A DNA stretch of 64,000 nucleotides, from positions 1 through 64,000 of the forward strand of contig NZ_JAJUWU010000024.1 in assembly GCF_021390325.1 (NCBI RefSeq), written 5' to 3'. The notes under the pieces were generated by a model that saw only the letters and a program-made list of their open reading frames with translations, made no database searches and was not told where the DNA came from. Positions 46,295 to 55,740 of this stretch are shown piece by piece; position 1 is the first letter of the stretch; each line of letters starts with the position of its first letter. Both the position numbers and the translations under genes were made by a program. The DNA is from Jiella avicenniae. Its GTDB lineage: Bacteria; Pseudomonadota; Alphaproteobacteria; Rhizobiales; Rhizobiaceae.

Positions 46295-47063
46295 TCGTCC
46301 CGGCCGCTCGCGCGCCGGAACGGGGGAGCGAACCACGCGACCCGCGGGGAACGGCGACCTCTCCTCCCGTCTCGCCGCTTCATCCGGCACGGGCGAGCGA
46401 CCGCCGAAACCGCTCGATCTGGCCGATATTGCGCTGCAGCAGGCGGCCGGGCGCACCTGGCTTCGCGAGCATTTCGCCGTTTCACGTGAAACAATGGAGC
46501 GGCTGGACGTCTACGTCGCCATGCTGACGGATTGGCAGACGCGGATGAACCTCGTGGCGCCCTCGACGCTGGGCGACGTCTGGCGGCGGCACGTCGCCGA
46601 CTCGCTCAGCCTCGAACGGCTGCTTCCGGAGTTCGCCCGATCGGTCGATCTCGGCTCCGGCGGCGGCCTGCCTGCTCTGGTGATCGCCGCCTGCCGGCCG
46701 GACCGCGCGGTGGACATGGTGGAATCGAGCCGCAAGAAGGCGGCCTTCCTGGCTGCGGCCTGCGCTGAGATGGGCGTTACCGGCTCGGTCCATCCGATCC
46801 GGATCGAGACCGCCGGCGCGGTTCTGGGCCGCGCCGAGGTCGTGACCGCCCGCGCATTGGCGTCGCTGGACGATCTTCTCGCCATGGTGGCCCCGCATAT
46901 TTCACGTGAAACACCCTGCTTCTTCCAGAAGGGGCGCAGTCATGAACAGGAAATCGCGGCGGCGACTGCCAATTGGAAATTCACCATGGTAATTCATGAA
47001 TCACAGGTGGAGGCTGATTCGGTCATCCTCGAAGTCGCCGGGATCACGCGGCGCCAAGGCTGA
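46284..47063 (+). CDS. rsmG: 16S rRNA (guanine-527-N7) methyltransferase
   Basis: RsmG methylates G527 of 16S rRNA; loss gives low-level streptomycin resistance. The 259-residue product has the SAM motif [15 protein letters not shown] near residue 120 and the core VSRETMERL at 65-73. The first 55 residues are a Pro/Arg-rich extension with no family counterpart; a later start may be used, but the ATG at 46284 overlaps the mnmG end. Two of the strongest parS sites lie inside, at 46478 and 46898. Confidence 0.92.
   Translation: MRRNRPGRSRAGTGERTTRPAGNGDLSSRLAASSGTGERPPKPLDLADIALQQAAGRTWLREHFAVSRETMERLDVYVAMLTDWQTRMNLVAPSTLGDVWRRHVADSLSLERLLPEFARSVDLGSGGGLPALVIAACRPDRAVDMVESSRKKAAFLAAACAEMGVTGSVHPIRIETAGAVLGRAEVVTARALASLDDLLAMVAPHISRETPCFFQKGRSHEQEIAAATANWKFTMVIHESQVEADSVILEVAGITRRQG
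46478..46493. promoter_or_regulatory. parS site 1 inside rsmG
   Basis: CGTTTCACGTGAAACA matches 15 of 16 positions of the palindrome TGTTTCACGTGAAACA. It is one of the three strongest sites and lies 0.7 kb before parA. Confidence 0.85.
46898..46913. promoter_or_regulatory. parS site 2 inside rsmG
   Basis: TATTTCACGTGAAACA matches 15 of 16 positions of the palindrome TGTTTCACGTGAAACA, 420 bp after the first rsmG site and 245 bp before parA. Confidence 0.85.
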
Positions 47064-47142
47064 GACGCCCCGATCGACGGGCGATGGCGCGATCTGCGGC
47101 CTGCGGCGCGACCGACACCTCGAAAGACATGGAATGCAGCCG

Positions 47143-47946
47143 ATGGACGTGGCGGAGCCTATGCGGATCATCACGATCGCCAACCAGAAGGGCGGTGTCG
47201 GCAAGACGACCACCGCCATCAATCTCGCCACGGCCCTCGCGGCGATCGACAAGCGCGCCCTCCTGATCGATCTCGATCCTCAGGGCAATGCCTCGACCGG
47301 GCTCGGCATCGACAAGGAAGATCGCGACCTCTCCTCCTACGACGTCCTGAAGGAAGACGCCTCGATCAGCCAGGCGGCGATGCGCACGGCCGTTCCCAAC
47401 CTGTCGATCATTCCCTCGACCATGGATCTTCTCGGCCTGGAAACGGAGATATCCGGCGTCCATGGCCGGGCCTACCGGCTGCGCGACGCCCTGCATTTCC
47501 ACCAGCAGGCGGGCGCCGACTACGATTTCGTGCTGGTCGACTGCCCGCCGTCCCTCAACATCCTGACGATCAACGCCATGGCCGCCGCCGACGCCGTGCT
47601 GGTGCCGCTGCAATGCGAGTTCTTCGCTCTGGAGGGTCTGTCGCAGCTCCTGCAGACGGTCGAGCAGGTGCGCGACAGCCTCAACCCGATGCTCGGCCTG
47701 CACGGCATCGTCCTGACCATGTATGACAGCCGCAACAATCTCGCCGCCCAGGTGGTCCGCGACGTACGCTCCTATATGGGCGAGCACGTCTACGACACGG
47801 TCATCCCCCGCAACGTCCGGATCTCCGAGGCGCCCTCCTACGGCAAGCCGGCGATCCTCTACGACCTCAAATGCCCCGGCAGCCAGGCCTATATCCAGCT
47901 CGCCTCGGAGGTGATCCGGCGCGAGGAAAGGCTCGTCGCCGCATGA
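47143..47946 (+). CDS. parA: Chromosome partitioning ATPase ParA
   Basis: ParA binds DNA in its ATP form and pulls ParB-parS complexes during chromosome segregation. The 267-residue product has the deviant Walker A motif ANQKGGVGKTTTAINLA near residue 13 and DLDPQGNAS. Start candidates are 47134, 47143 and 47161; 47143 places Walker A at the usual distance. It lies 80 bp after rsmG and 76 bp before parB. Confidence 0.96.
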   Translation: MDVAEPMRIITIANQKGGVGKTTTAINLATALAAIDKRALLIDLDPQGNASTGLGIDKEDRDLSSYDVLKEDASISQAAMRTAVPNLSIIPSTMDLLGLETEISGVHGRAYRLRDALHFHQQAGADYDFVLVDCPPSLNILTINAMAAADAVLVPLQCEFFALEGLSQLLQTVEQVRDSLNPMLGLHGIVLTMYDSRNNLAAQVVRDVRSYMGEHVYDTVIPRNVRISEAPSYGKPAILYDLKCPGSQAYIQLASEVIRREERLVAA

Positions 47947-48022
47947 GGCGGTCGGGCGTGACGGACGGGACGGCGGAAGCGCAGCGAGCGCGGCCGGCGA
48001 GACGGAAGATGGGAAGAGGCCA

Positions 48023-49012
48023 ATGACCGAAGACAGATCGCGCCAGAGACTGGGACGGGGCCTCGCCTCGCTGATCGGCGGCGGCGCCTCCGGCCCGTCC
48101 CGCCCGGTGCCGGGCTTCGATCCGCAGCCGGCCGCCCCCTCGGTCGCGCCCGAGCGCTCGGTCCCGACCGCCAGCATCGCCCCCAATCCGCACAATCCGC
48201 GGCGCCATTTCCGCGAGGAGGAACTCTCAGAACTCGCCGCCTCGATCCGCCAGCACGGCGTCGTCCAGCCGCTTCTGGTGCGCCCGCTCGGCGGCGATCG
48301 CAGCCGGTTCGAGCTCGTCGCCGGCGAACGCCGCCTGCGTGCGGCGATCCTCGCCGGGCTGGCGGAGGTGCCGGTCGTCCTGCGCGAACTCAACGATCGC
48401 CAGTCGCTCGAAATCGCCATCATCGAGAACGTCCAGCGCGCCGATCTCAACGCCATCGAGGAGGCGCTGGGCTATCAGTCGCTGATCGACGAGCATGGCT
48501 ATACCCAGGCCGATCTCGCCGAAATCCTCGCCAAGAGCCGCAGTCATGTCGCCAACACCTTGCGGCTGTTGAAGCTGCCGCCCGAAGTGCGCGCGATGGT
48601 CGAGGAGGGCACCCTTTCGGCCGGTGCCGCCCGCACGGTCGTGACCGCCGATGATCCGGTCGCTCTCGCAAGGCGGATCGCCTCCGAGAACCTTTCGGTG
48701 CGCGAGGCCGAGGCCCTCGCCCGCGATCCGGCAGCGGCCGAAGAGGCGGCCTTGCCGAAGCCCGGAACCCGCCGCCGCGGCCGCAGACCGGCCGAGGCTG
48801 CCGACGAGGCGAAGAGCGATGCGATCCTCGCCTATGAGCGTCGGCTGCGCGAGGCGACCGGCTTCGACGTCTCGATCGCCGTGTCCGGTGGGCGGCCGAT
48901 GGTCCAGTTCGACCTCGATCGCGAGGCCGATCTGGAGGCCCTCCTCCAGCGCCTCGAGCACCATGGCGGTTATACGGCGGCATTCACGGGTCCGCGTCTG
49001 CGCTCGCTTTGA
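48023..49012 (+). CDS. parB: Chromosome partitioning protein ParB
   Basis: ParB is a CTP-dependent clamp that loads at parS. The 329-residue product has the N-terminal ParA-contact region (QRLGRGLASLIGG), the CTPase motif GERRLRAAILAG near residue 98, the ENVQRADLNAIEEA segment, a helix-turn-helix near 167-186 (QADLAEILAKSRSHVANTLR) and a C-terminal dimer domain. It should act on the parS sites spread through this window. Confidence 0.97.
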   Translation: MTEDRSRQRLGRGLASLIGGGASGPSRPVPGFDPQPAAPSVAPERSVPTASIAPNPHNPRRHFREEELSELAASIRQHGVVQPLLVRPLGGDRSRFELVAGERRLRAAILAGLAEVPVVLRELNDRQSLEIAIIENVQRADLNAIEEALGYQSLIDEHGYTQADLAEILAKSRSHVANTLRLLKLPPEVRAMVEEGTLSAGAARTVVTADDPVALARRIASENLSVREAEALARDPAAAEEAALPKPGTRRRGRRPAEAADEAKSDAILAYERRLREATGFDVSIAVSGGRPMVQFDLDREADLEALLQRLEHHGGYTAAFTGPRLRSL

Positions 49013-49110
49013 GGGCGGGATTGCGGCCGAGGGTGGGGACCACGGGATGACACCTGAACGCACCGTGACGCCTCGTGCGAGCCAGAACGTCTCACGGGCT
49101 TCGACGTCAT

Positions 49111-49126
49111 ACGGATCAGTATCCGT
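49111..49126. promoter_or_regulatory. Palindrome upstream of galM
   Basis: ACGGATCAGTATCCGT is a 6 bp perfect inverted repeat around 4 bases, 63 bp before the galM start. Fifteen of its bases recur in inverted orientation inside galM at 49900-49914. It could be an operator. Confidence 0.35.
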
Positions 49127-49188
49127 TTGTTCGGTCTCTGCAGAGACCCGGTTGCTCGGCCTTGGAAGCTGCATGACGGCCGGCTGAC

Positions 49189-50109
49189 ATGGCGGGTGCG
49201 ACCGCAGCGGACGGCACCCTCGCTCTGGCGGCCGGCGATCTGAGCCTGCGTGTCGCGCCGGCCGTCGGCGGCGCCATCGCGGCCTTCGCAGCGGGGGACG
49301 TGCCCCTCCTCCGCCAGACGCCGTCGCATGCCCTGGCCGAGCGACGGGCGGGCCTTTGCGGCTCCTATGTGATGATCCCCTATTCCAACCGCATTGCCGA
49401 CGCCGCCTTCGAATTCGGCGGCGCGCGGCATCGCCTGGCGAGAAATTTCGGCGAGAACCCGCACTGCCTGCACGGCAATGGCTGGCAGCGCGCCTGGCGG
49501 GTGGTCTCGGCGACGCGGTCGGAGGCCGTGCTGGGGCTCGACCACGATCCCGCCGAAAGCGCTGCAAGGGCGACCGAATGGCCCTTCGCCTATCGCGCCG
49601 AACAGCGCTTTTCGCTGACGCCGGAGGGGCTTGCCGTCACGCTCCGCCTCGAAAACCGCGACGACCGGCCGGCGCCCGCAGGCTTCGGCCTCCACCCCTA
49701 TTTCGACCGGGCGGGCGCGCATCTGCGCTTTGAGGCGGATCGTGTCTGGCAGAGCGACGCGCGCGTTCTGCCGACCGTTCGCACGAAAGTCCCCGCCGGC
49801 TGGGACTGTCGGACGATGCGGCCGGTGGATGGCGTCGGCGCGGTGGACCACTGTTTCGAAAAATGGGACGGGACGGCCGAGATCGCCTATCCGGATCGTC
49901 GGATACTGATCCGTATCGAGGCCGACCCGGTGTTCGGCAAGGTCGTCGTCTTCCGCGCCGACGAGCGCGACTTCTTTGCCGTCGAGCCGGTGAGCCACAT
50001 GGTCGACGCCGTCAATCGGATGGCGACGGACGATCACGGGTTGAGGGTGCTGGCGCCCGGGGAGCGGATGGAGGGCACCGTGCGGTTCGGGATCGAGCGA
50101 GTCTCCTGA
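49189..50109 (+). CDS. Aldose 1-epimerase family protein
   Basis: The 306-residue beta-sandwich protein has catalytic His in LHGNGWQRAW near residue 96 and in GLHPYFDRAG near 165, and the C-terminal Glu in AVEPVSHMVDA. It interconverts alpha and beta anomers of a hexose, or is a related YphB-like epimerase. It is downstream of parB but with its own gap, and converges on holA. Confidence 0.87.
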   Translation: MAGATAADGTLALAAGDLSLRVAPAVGGAIAAFAAGDVPLLRQTPSHALAERRAGLCGSYVMIPYSNRIADAAFEFGGARHRLARNFGENPHCLHGNGWQRAWRVVSATRSEAVLGLDHDPAESAARATEWPFAYRAEQRFSLTPEGLAVTLRLENRDDRPAPAGFGLHPYFDRAGAHLRFEADRVWQSDARVLPTVRTKVPAGWDCRTMRPVDGVGAVDHCFEKWDGTAEIAYPDRRILIRIEADPVFGKVVVFRADERDFFAVEPVSHMVDAVNRMATDDHGLRVLAPGERMEGTVRFGIERVS

Positions 50110-50230
50110 TCCCGTCATCACCTGATCGGTGATGATCGAGCCTCTCGGCCGATCGTGCCCGCGGAGGACGTTTCCCCATCCGCCGGCATGTCGAAACGTC
50201 CGACCGCGCCGCTTCGGGCCTTCGTCTCCC

Positions 50231-51277
50231 TCATCGCCGCCCGCGGGCCCGCAGCCGCGCCGCCTCCACCGCCGTATCCATCAGCGTCTTGTGGGTGATC
50301 GTCAGGGCCAGGCCGGAATCCTTGCGGCTTGCCAGGATGTCCGCCTCGATCGCCTGGACGCGCCGGTCGATCGCCGCCAGCGGCCAGGCGGTGAGGGCGG
50401 CTTCGAGGGCCGGCTTGCGGCGGAAATGCGGGCGGCGGCGCTCCACCGCGCGGGCCACCGGCTCGCCGTGCTTCTCGACGCTGTTCCGCAGCGCCTGAAG
50501 CTGCTGGAAATAGCGCAGCAGCGCCTGATGGAGCTGAAACGTCGCCGTGCCGGCCGTCGTCAGCCGGTCGATCAGATGCGGCAGGCGCTTCACTTCCCCC
50601 GCGGCGGCCGCGTCGATCGCCTCGTCGAGCGCGTCGGCCGAGACGTCGCCGACGATCGCCGCGACGTCCTCTTCGGTCACGCTCGCCGTCCCGAGGGCAT
50701 AGAGGCAGAGCTTCTTCACCTCGCCGCGCGAGGCGATGCGGTCCGCCCCGAGCCGGGCTTTCAGCGCTTCGCGGGCCTCCTTATCCATCGACAGGCCCGC
50801 GGCGGAGAGCTCCTCGTCGATCATCAGATCGAGCGCCCGGCCCTCGTCCTGATAGCAGGGGAGGGCCATGGCATGGCGCCCGCGCTCGACATTCGTGCGA
50901 AGGCCGGCGCTCTTCTTCAGATCGCCCGCCTCGACCACGATCAGCGTCTCGGCGAGCCGCATCGCCGCCAGTTCGCCGATCGCATCCGAAAGGGCCCGGC
51001 CGGCGCCGGCGCCGCGCACCCGGACGAGCCGCTTGCCGCCGAGGAGCGACAGCGTGTTCGCCTCGTCATAGAGCCGGCCGATGTCCTTCTCTATGTCGTC
51101 GGCCGCCAGCGTGACGGCCGAGAACGGATCGATCGGATCGACGCCGAAGGCCTTAGCGAGCTTGGCCGAGCGCTCCGCGACGAGGCCGGTGTCGGGCCCG
51201 TAGAAGAGCACGACCGAGAAGGCGAAGTCCGGCCGGTTGAGAAAGGCTTCGACTTCGCCGGCTTTTTTCTGGGCCAA
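50231..51277 (-). CDS. holA: DNA polymerase III subunit delta
   Basis: HolA is the delta subunit of the clamp loader that opens the beta clamp. The product of about 348 residues shows VVLFYGPDTGLVAERSAKLA near its start, KRLVRVRGAG, and ASRGEVKKLCLYALG near residue 220. The start is taken as TTG at 51277 with GGAGA 9 bp upstream, giving the N-terminus LAQKKAGEVEAFL; the ATG at 51325 would add 16 residues. Order leuS-lptE-holA is standard in this group. Confidence 0.88.
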   Translation of the reverse strand: MAQKKAGEVEAFLNRPDFAFSVVLFYGPDTGLVAERSAKLAKAFGVDPIDPFSAVTLAADDIEKDIGRLYDEANTLSLLGGKRLVRVRGAGAGRALSDAIGELAAMRLAETLIVVEAGDLKKSAGLRTNVERGRHAMALPCYQDEGRALDLMIDEELSAAGLSMDKEAREALKARLGADRIASRGEVKKLCLYALGTASVTEEDVAAIVGDVSADALDEAIDAAAAGEVKRLPHLIDRLTTAGTATFQLHQALLRYFQQLQALRNSVEKHGEPVARAVERRRPHFRRKPALEAALTAWPLAAIDRRVQAIEADILASRKDSGLALTITHKTLMDTAVEAARLRARGRR

Positions 51278-51404
51278 GGGTCGGCTCTCCGTATGGGAAT
51301 GCGGAAGGGCGGTTTCGCCTCGCATTCTATCCCGTCAGGGGAGGGCGAAGTGTCGAGGTCTCGGCGGCGCCGGCACGCGGTTCGCGCCCATGCCGGCTCC
51401 GAAC

Positions 51405-51989
51405 TCACCCCGTCGTGCGCGACAGCGACGCGGCGATGGCGATCTCAAGCTGGGCGGCGAGCTGTTTGCTGGCTTCCTCGCGGGCGTTCTTCAGCGCGCG
51501 CTGGCTGGCATAGAGCTGCACCGTCTGATCGTAGGGAACCGTCGCAGAGCGCTCGCCCGAGGCGACCACCACCTTGTCCGAAAGACGGACGAGCTGGTAT
51601 TTCGCCGTTTCGATGTAGATCACCGAGCGCGACACGCCGTTGCTCTGCACCACCACGCCGCGGGCCTTGCCGTCCACTGCGAGACGAAGCTCGTAGAGCG
51701 GATCGGCGACCGGCGCGCCGCGGTTGAGGCGGAACAGCAGCTCGTTGCGCACCAGCTGATCGGTGCGGGTGTCGGCTTCGGTGATGGCGATGCGCCCGGC
51801 ATAGGGCAGCCGCATGGCGCCGGCGCCGACATCGGTTCCGCCGACCCCGTAGGTGCCGTAGAGCGGGCCCGCCGTGCAGCCGGCGAGGAGGGCGGCGCCC
51901 AGCATCGCGGCGGCGAATGCTCTCAGCGGAGCGGGGACGGATCGGCCGGCCTTCGGGGCGGCGCGCCCGGCGCGGTCAGACGACGACAT
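51405..51989 (-). CDS. lptE: LPS assembly lipoprotein LptE
   Basis: LptE plugs the outer-membrane LPS translocon LptD. The 194-residue product has a signal peptide ending in a lipobox LLAGC with the lipidated Cys at residue 38, then strands and the [19 protein letters not shown] helix. The N-terminal 20 residues before the hydrophobic part are long for a signal peptide. It overlaps the leuS stop by 14 bp and precedes holA. Confidence 0.88.
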   Translation of the reverse strand: MSSSDRAGRAAPKAGRSVPAPLRAFAAAMLGAALLAGCTAGPLYGTYGVGGTDVGAGAMRLPYAGRIAITEADTRTDQLVRNELLFRLNRGAPVADPLYELRLAVDGKARGVVVQSNGVSRSVIYIETAKYQLVRLSDKVVVASGERSATVPYDQTVQLYASQRALKNAREEASKQLAAQLEIAIAASLSRTTG

Positions 51990-54597
51990 TGACGATTCTC
52001 CCCGGCACCACCACCAGGCGTCTGGGCGCCTGGCCGGCCAGCGCGGCGACGACGAAATCGAGCGCCAGCACGGCCTTCTCGATGTCAGCTTTGCCGGCGT
52101 CCGCGGGCAGGGTCAAGTCGCCTCGCTTCTTGCCGTTGATCTGCACCGGGAGTGTGACCTGATCGTCAGCCAGAAGGCTCTCGTCGACCTGCGGCCAGGG
52201 CGCGGAGGCGGCGAGGCCGGCGCCGCCGATCGCCGCCCACAGGCTCTCGGCGAGATGCGGCATCATCGGCGCGACGATGCGGGCGAGCATCGACATGGCT
52301 TCGCGGGCGGCTCCGGCCTCGCCCCGGTCGGACGGGTTCACCCTCGCGAAGGACGCCGCCAGCTCGTTGACGAGTTCGTGGACCCTTGCGATCGCCTTGT
52401 TGAAGGCGAGGCGCTCGATGTCGTCGGAAACGCCGGCGACGGTGCGATGGGCGGCCTTGCGGATGTCGAGGGCGAGACCTTCGCCGCCCGGCACCGGGCC
52501 GTTGCCCTCCGCCGGACCGAGCCGCGCGGCGGTCTCGGTGACGAGCCGCCACAGCCGCTGGACGAAGCGATGGGCGGCCTCGACGCCGGCTTCCGACCAG
52601 ATCACGTCGCGATCGGGCGGCGAGTCGGACAGGACGAACCAGCGGGCGGTATCGGCGCCGTAGGAGGCGATGATGTCGTCGGGATCGACGACGTTCTTCT
52701 TCGACTTCGACATTTTCTCGATGCCGCCGATCTCGACCGTGGCACCGGTCGACAGGCGGGTCGCGACGCGCCTGCCGTCGGCTTCCTCGATCCGCACGTC
52801 TTCCGGCGGCAGCCATTCGCGGCCGTCGCGATAGGTCTCGTGGACGACCATCCCTTGCGTGAACAGGCCCTTGAACGGCTCGTCGAGGTCGAGATGCCCG
52901 CATTCGCGCATCGCCCGCACGAAGAAGCGCGAATAGAGCAGATGCAGGATCGCATGCTCGATGCCGCCGATATACTGGTCGACCGGCAGCCAGGCGTTCG
53001 CGGCCTGCGGGTCGGTCGGCTCGTCGGCACGCGGCGCGGTGAATCGCGCGAAATACCACGAGGAATCGACGAAGGTGTCCATCGTGTCCGTTTCACGTGA
53101 AGCATCGCCGCCGCATTGCGGGCAGGTGGCCTTTCGCCAGGTCGGGTGTCGGTCGAGGGGATTGCCGGGCTTGTCGAAGTCGATGTCGTCCGGCAGCCTG
53201 ACGGGGAGGTTCTCGCGCTTCTCCGGCACGACGCCGCAGGCCGCGCAATGCAGAACCGGGATCGGGCAGCCCCAATAGCGCTGGCGCGAGATGCCCCAGT
53301 CGCGCAGGCGATAGTTTACCTTGCGGCTCGCCTGCGGCGCGCCGAAGAGATCGGCTTTCTCCAGCTTTTCGGCGACGGCGTCGAAGGCCTCGTCCGGCAT
53401 CTTGCCGTCGAGAAACTGCGAATTGTAGATGACGCCGTCGTCGACATAGGCCTTGTCGGCGACCGAGAAGCCGACCGGATCCTCATGCGGCGGCAGCACC
53501 ACGGGGCGGACCGGCAGGCCGTATTTGCGGGCGAAGTCGAGGTCGCGCTGGTCGTGGGCAGGGCAGCCGAAGACCGCGCCGGTGCCGTATTCCATCAGCA
53601 CGAAGTTCGCCACGTAGACCGGCACGCGCCAGCTCTCGTCGAGGGGATGCACCGCCTCGATCGCCGTCCGGTAACCTTTCTTCTCCGCCGTCTCGATGGC
53701 TTCGGCGGTGGTGCCGGTCCTGCGGGTCTCGGCGATGAACGCCTCGAGTTCGGGATCGGTCTCGGCGGCCTTTTTCGCCAGCGGGTGATCGGGCGCCACC
53801 GCGACGAAGGACGCGCCGAACAGCGTGTCCGGCCGGGTGGTGAACACCGTGACGTCGTCGATGCCCTCGGGGGCGGTGTCCCTGGCCAATGCCCAGCGCA
53901 GCATCAGGCCTTCCGACCTGCCGATCCAGTTCCGCTGCATCAGCCGGACCTTTTCCGGCCATTCCGGCAGACGGTCGAGGGCGGCGGCGAGATCCTCGGC
54001 GAAATCGGTGATCTTGAAGAACCACTGGACGAGCTCGCGGCTCTCCACCTCGGCGCCCGAGCGCCAGCCCTTGCCGTCGATCACCTGCTCGTTGGCGAGC
54101 ACCGTCATGTCGACGGGATCCCAGTTGACCTTCGACTTCTTGCGATAGGCGAGGCCTTTGTCCAGCATGTCGAGGAAGAGCATCTGCTGGCGGTGGTAGT
54201 ATTCGACGTCGCAGGTGGCGAATTCGCGCGACCAGTCGAGCGACAGGCCCATCGACTTCAGCTGCTTCCGCATCGTGTCGATGTTCTGGTAGGTCCATTT
54301 CGCCGGATGGACCTTGTTCTGCATCGCGGCGTTCTCAGCCGGCATGCCGAAGGCGTCCCAGCCCATCGGATGCAGGACGTTGAAACCCTTCGCCCGCCTG
54401 TAGCGCGCCACCACGTCGCCGAGCGCATAGTTGCGCACGTGGCCCATGTGGATGCGGCCCGACGGATAGGGGAACATCTCGAGGACGTAGTATTTCTCGC
54501 CCGCAGCCTCGGTCTTCGTCTCGAAGAGCTTCGCCTCGGCCCAGGCGGACTGCCATTTCGGCTCGGCGGTGCGGGGATTGTAGCGTTCGGTGGTCAT
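51976..54597 (-). CDS. leuS: Leucyl-tRNA synthetase
   Basis: LeuS charges tRNA-Leu. The product of about 873 residues has the class I HIGH-type motif in [13 protein letters not shown] near residue 47, a CP1 editing domain, zinc-type [22 protein letters not shown], and KMSKS in EKMSKSKKN. Start ATG at 54597 is chosen; an in-frame ATG three codons upstream is equally possible. A parS-like site lies inside at 53089. Confidence 0.97.
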   Translation of the reverse strand: MTTERYNPRTAEPKWQSAWAEAKLFETKTEAAGEKYYVLEMFPYPSGRIHMGHVRNYALGDVVARYRRAKGFNVLHPMGWDAFGMPAENAAMQNKVHPAKWTYQNIDTMRKQLKSMGLSLDWSREFATCDVEYYHRQQMLFLDMLDKGLAYRKKSKVNWDPVDMTVLANEQVIDGKGWRSGAEVESRELVQWFFKITDFAEDLAAALDRLPEWPEKVRLMQRNWIGRSEGLMLRWALARDTAPEGIDDVTVFTTRPDTLFGASFVAVAPDHPLAKKAAETDPELEAFIAETRRTGTTAEAIETAEKKGYRTAIEAVHPLDESWRVPVYVANFVLMEYGTGAVFGCPAHDQRDLDFARKYGLPVRPVVLPPHEDPVGFSVADKAYVDDGVIYNSQFLDGKMPDEAFDAVAEKLEKADLFGAPQASRKVNYRLRDWGISRQRYWGCPIPVLHCAACGVVPEKRENLPVRLPDDIDFDKPGNPLDRHPTWRKATCPQCGGDASRETDTMDTFVDSSWYFARFTAPRADEPTDPQAANAWLPVDQYIGGIEHAILHLLYSRFFVRAMRECGHLDLDEPFKGLFTQGMVVHETYRDGREWLPPEDVRIEEADGRRVATRLSTGATVEIGGIEKMSKSKKNVVDPDDIIASYGADTARWFVLSDSPPDRDVIWSEAGVEAAHRFVQRLWRLVTETAARLGPAEGNGPVPGGEGLALDIRKAAHRTVAGVSDDIERLAFNKAIARVHELVNELAASFARVNPSDRGEAGAAREAMSMLARIVAPMMPHLAESLWAAIGGAGLAASAPWPQVDESLLADDQVTLPVQINGKKRGDLTLPADAGKADIEKAVLALDFVVAALAGQAPRRLVVVPGRIVNVVV
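53089..53104. promoter_or_regulatory. parS-like site inside leuS
   Basis: CGTTTCACGTGAAGCA matches 14 of 16 positions. It falls in the codons for DASRET, just before the conserved RETDTMDTF block. Confidence 0.6.
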
Positions 54598-55013
54598 GTC
54601 GGGCATCTCGTCGGAAAAGTCGGCGCGGGAGCAGAATTGGCCCCGTCAAAATCTCCGCAAGGGGTTATCCGCGCGCGCGTCAAAGCGCAACGCCGGCCTT
54701 CCCAACACGCCTTCGACTGCGCATAAATGATTTCATCGAGGGCAGAAGCAGATGCGCCGAGGCCAGCCGGCGCTGCTGCGGAGGATGAGCCGCCGCAGCC
54801 TTGGCAAGGGCTTTGCCTTCATTCGGAGTGACAACGATGTGGATGATTCCGCTAAGTGTCACGCTTAAGGTGAAACGGACCCGGAGCGGCAGGCTGGTCG
54901 AACTCCGGGTCCAGATCATCACTTGAGCGACGGGCGTCGGAGCAATCGCTTCGGCGTCCACTCCGACAAGATAGTCCGGAAATCCTTCCGCATCAAGAAA
55001 GCGTCCCCCAAGC
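54598..55013. other. Divergent leuS-yggS gap with a hairpin
   Basis: No gene is supported in these 416 bp. A perfect 10 bp stem GGACCCGGAG (54877-54886) / CTCCGGGTCC (54903-54912) with a 16-base loop lies about 100 bp before yggS; it may be a leader structure. Promoters for both genes must lie here. Confidence 0.45.
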
Positions 55014-55706
55014 ATGACGACGACAGATCGACTCAACGGCTACCGCGGCGTCCGCCAGCGCATCGCCAAGGCCGCCGCCGACGCCGGCCGCTCCGCCGAC
55101 GCCGTCACCCTCGTCGCCGTCTCCAAGACCCACGGCGAGGAGGCGATCCTGCCGGTCATCGAGGCGGGGCAGCGGGTTTTCGGCGAGAACAAGGTGCAGG
55201 AATCGCAGGCCAAGTGGCCGGCGCTGAAGGAGCGGTTTCCCGACATCGAATTGCGGCTGATCGGGCCGCTGCAGTCGAACAAGACGGCGGATGCCGTGGC
55301 GCTGTTCGACGTGATCGAGAGCGTCGACCGGGAGAAGATCGCGCGGGAAATCGCCAAGGAGATGAAGAAGCAGGGGAGGGCGCCCCGGCTCTACGTCCAG
55401 GTGAACACCGGCGAGGAACCGCAGAAGGCGGGAATCCTGCCGACCGAGGCGGTCGCCTTCGTCGAGCGCTGCCGCAGCGAACACGGCCTTTCCATCGAAG
55501 GGCTGATGTGTATCCCGCCGGCGGAGGAAAATTCCGGCCCGCATTTCGCGCTGCTCAGGAAATTAGCCGGCGAAGTAAACGTCGATAAGCTCTCCATGGG
55601 CATGAGCGGCGACTTCGAGATCGCCGTCGAGATGGGCGCCACCTCGGTGCGCGTCGGCTCGGCGATTTTCGGCGCGCGGAACTACGGCAGCGACGAGGCC
55701 AGATAG
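55014..55706 (+). CDS. Pyridoxal phosphate homeostasis protein YggS
   Basis: YggS/PROSC proteins bind PLP and control its pool. The 230-residue product has the PLP-binding Lys in LVAVSKTHGEEAI near residue 38, FGENKVQE, and the C-terminal LSMGMSGDFEIAVEMGATSVRVGSAIFG in two adjoining blocks. It converges on the TonB receptor gene with a 34 bp gap. Confidence 0.94.
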   Translation: MTTTDRLNGYRGVRQRIAKAAADAGRSADAVTLVAVSKTHGEEAILPVIEAGQRVFGENKVQESQAKWPALKERFPDIELRLIGPLQSNKTADAVALFDVIESVDREKIAREIAKEMKKQGRAPRLYVQVNTGEEPQKAGILPTEAVAFVERCRSEHGLSIEGLMCIPPAEENSGPHFALLRKLAGEVNVDKLSMGMSGDFEIAVEMGATSVRVGSAIFGARNYGSDEAR

Positions 55707-55740
55707 GGCCGCCGGCCCTGCGGGACCGGGCTTTCCCCCT

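Noticed and set aside
54680-55036. A 118-codon open frame in the leuS-yggS gap
   Set aside because: No ribosome site, no recognisable motif, overlaps the yggS start, and the translation lacks protein-like pattern.
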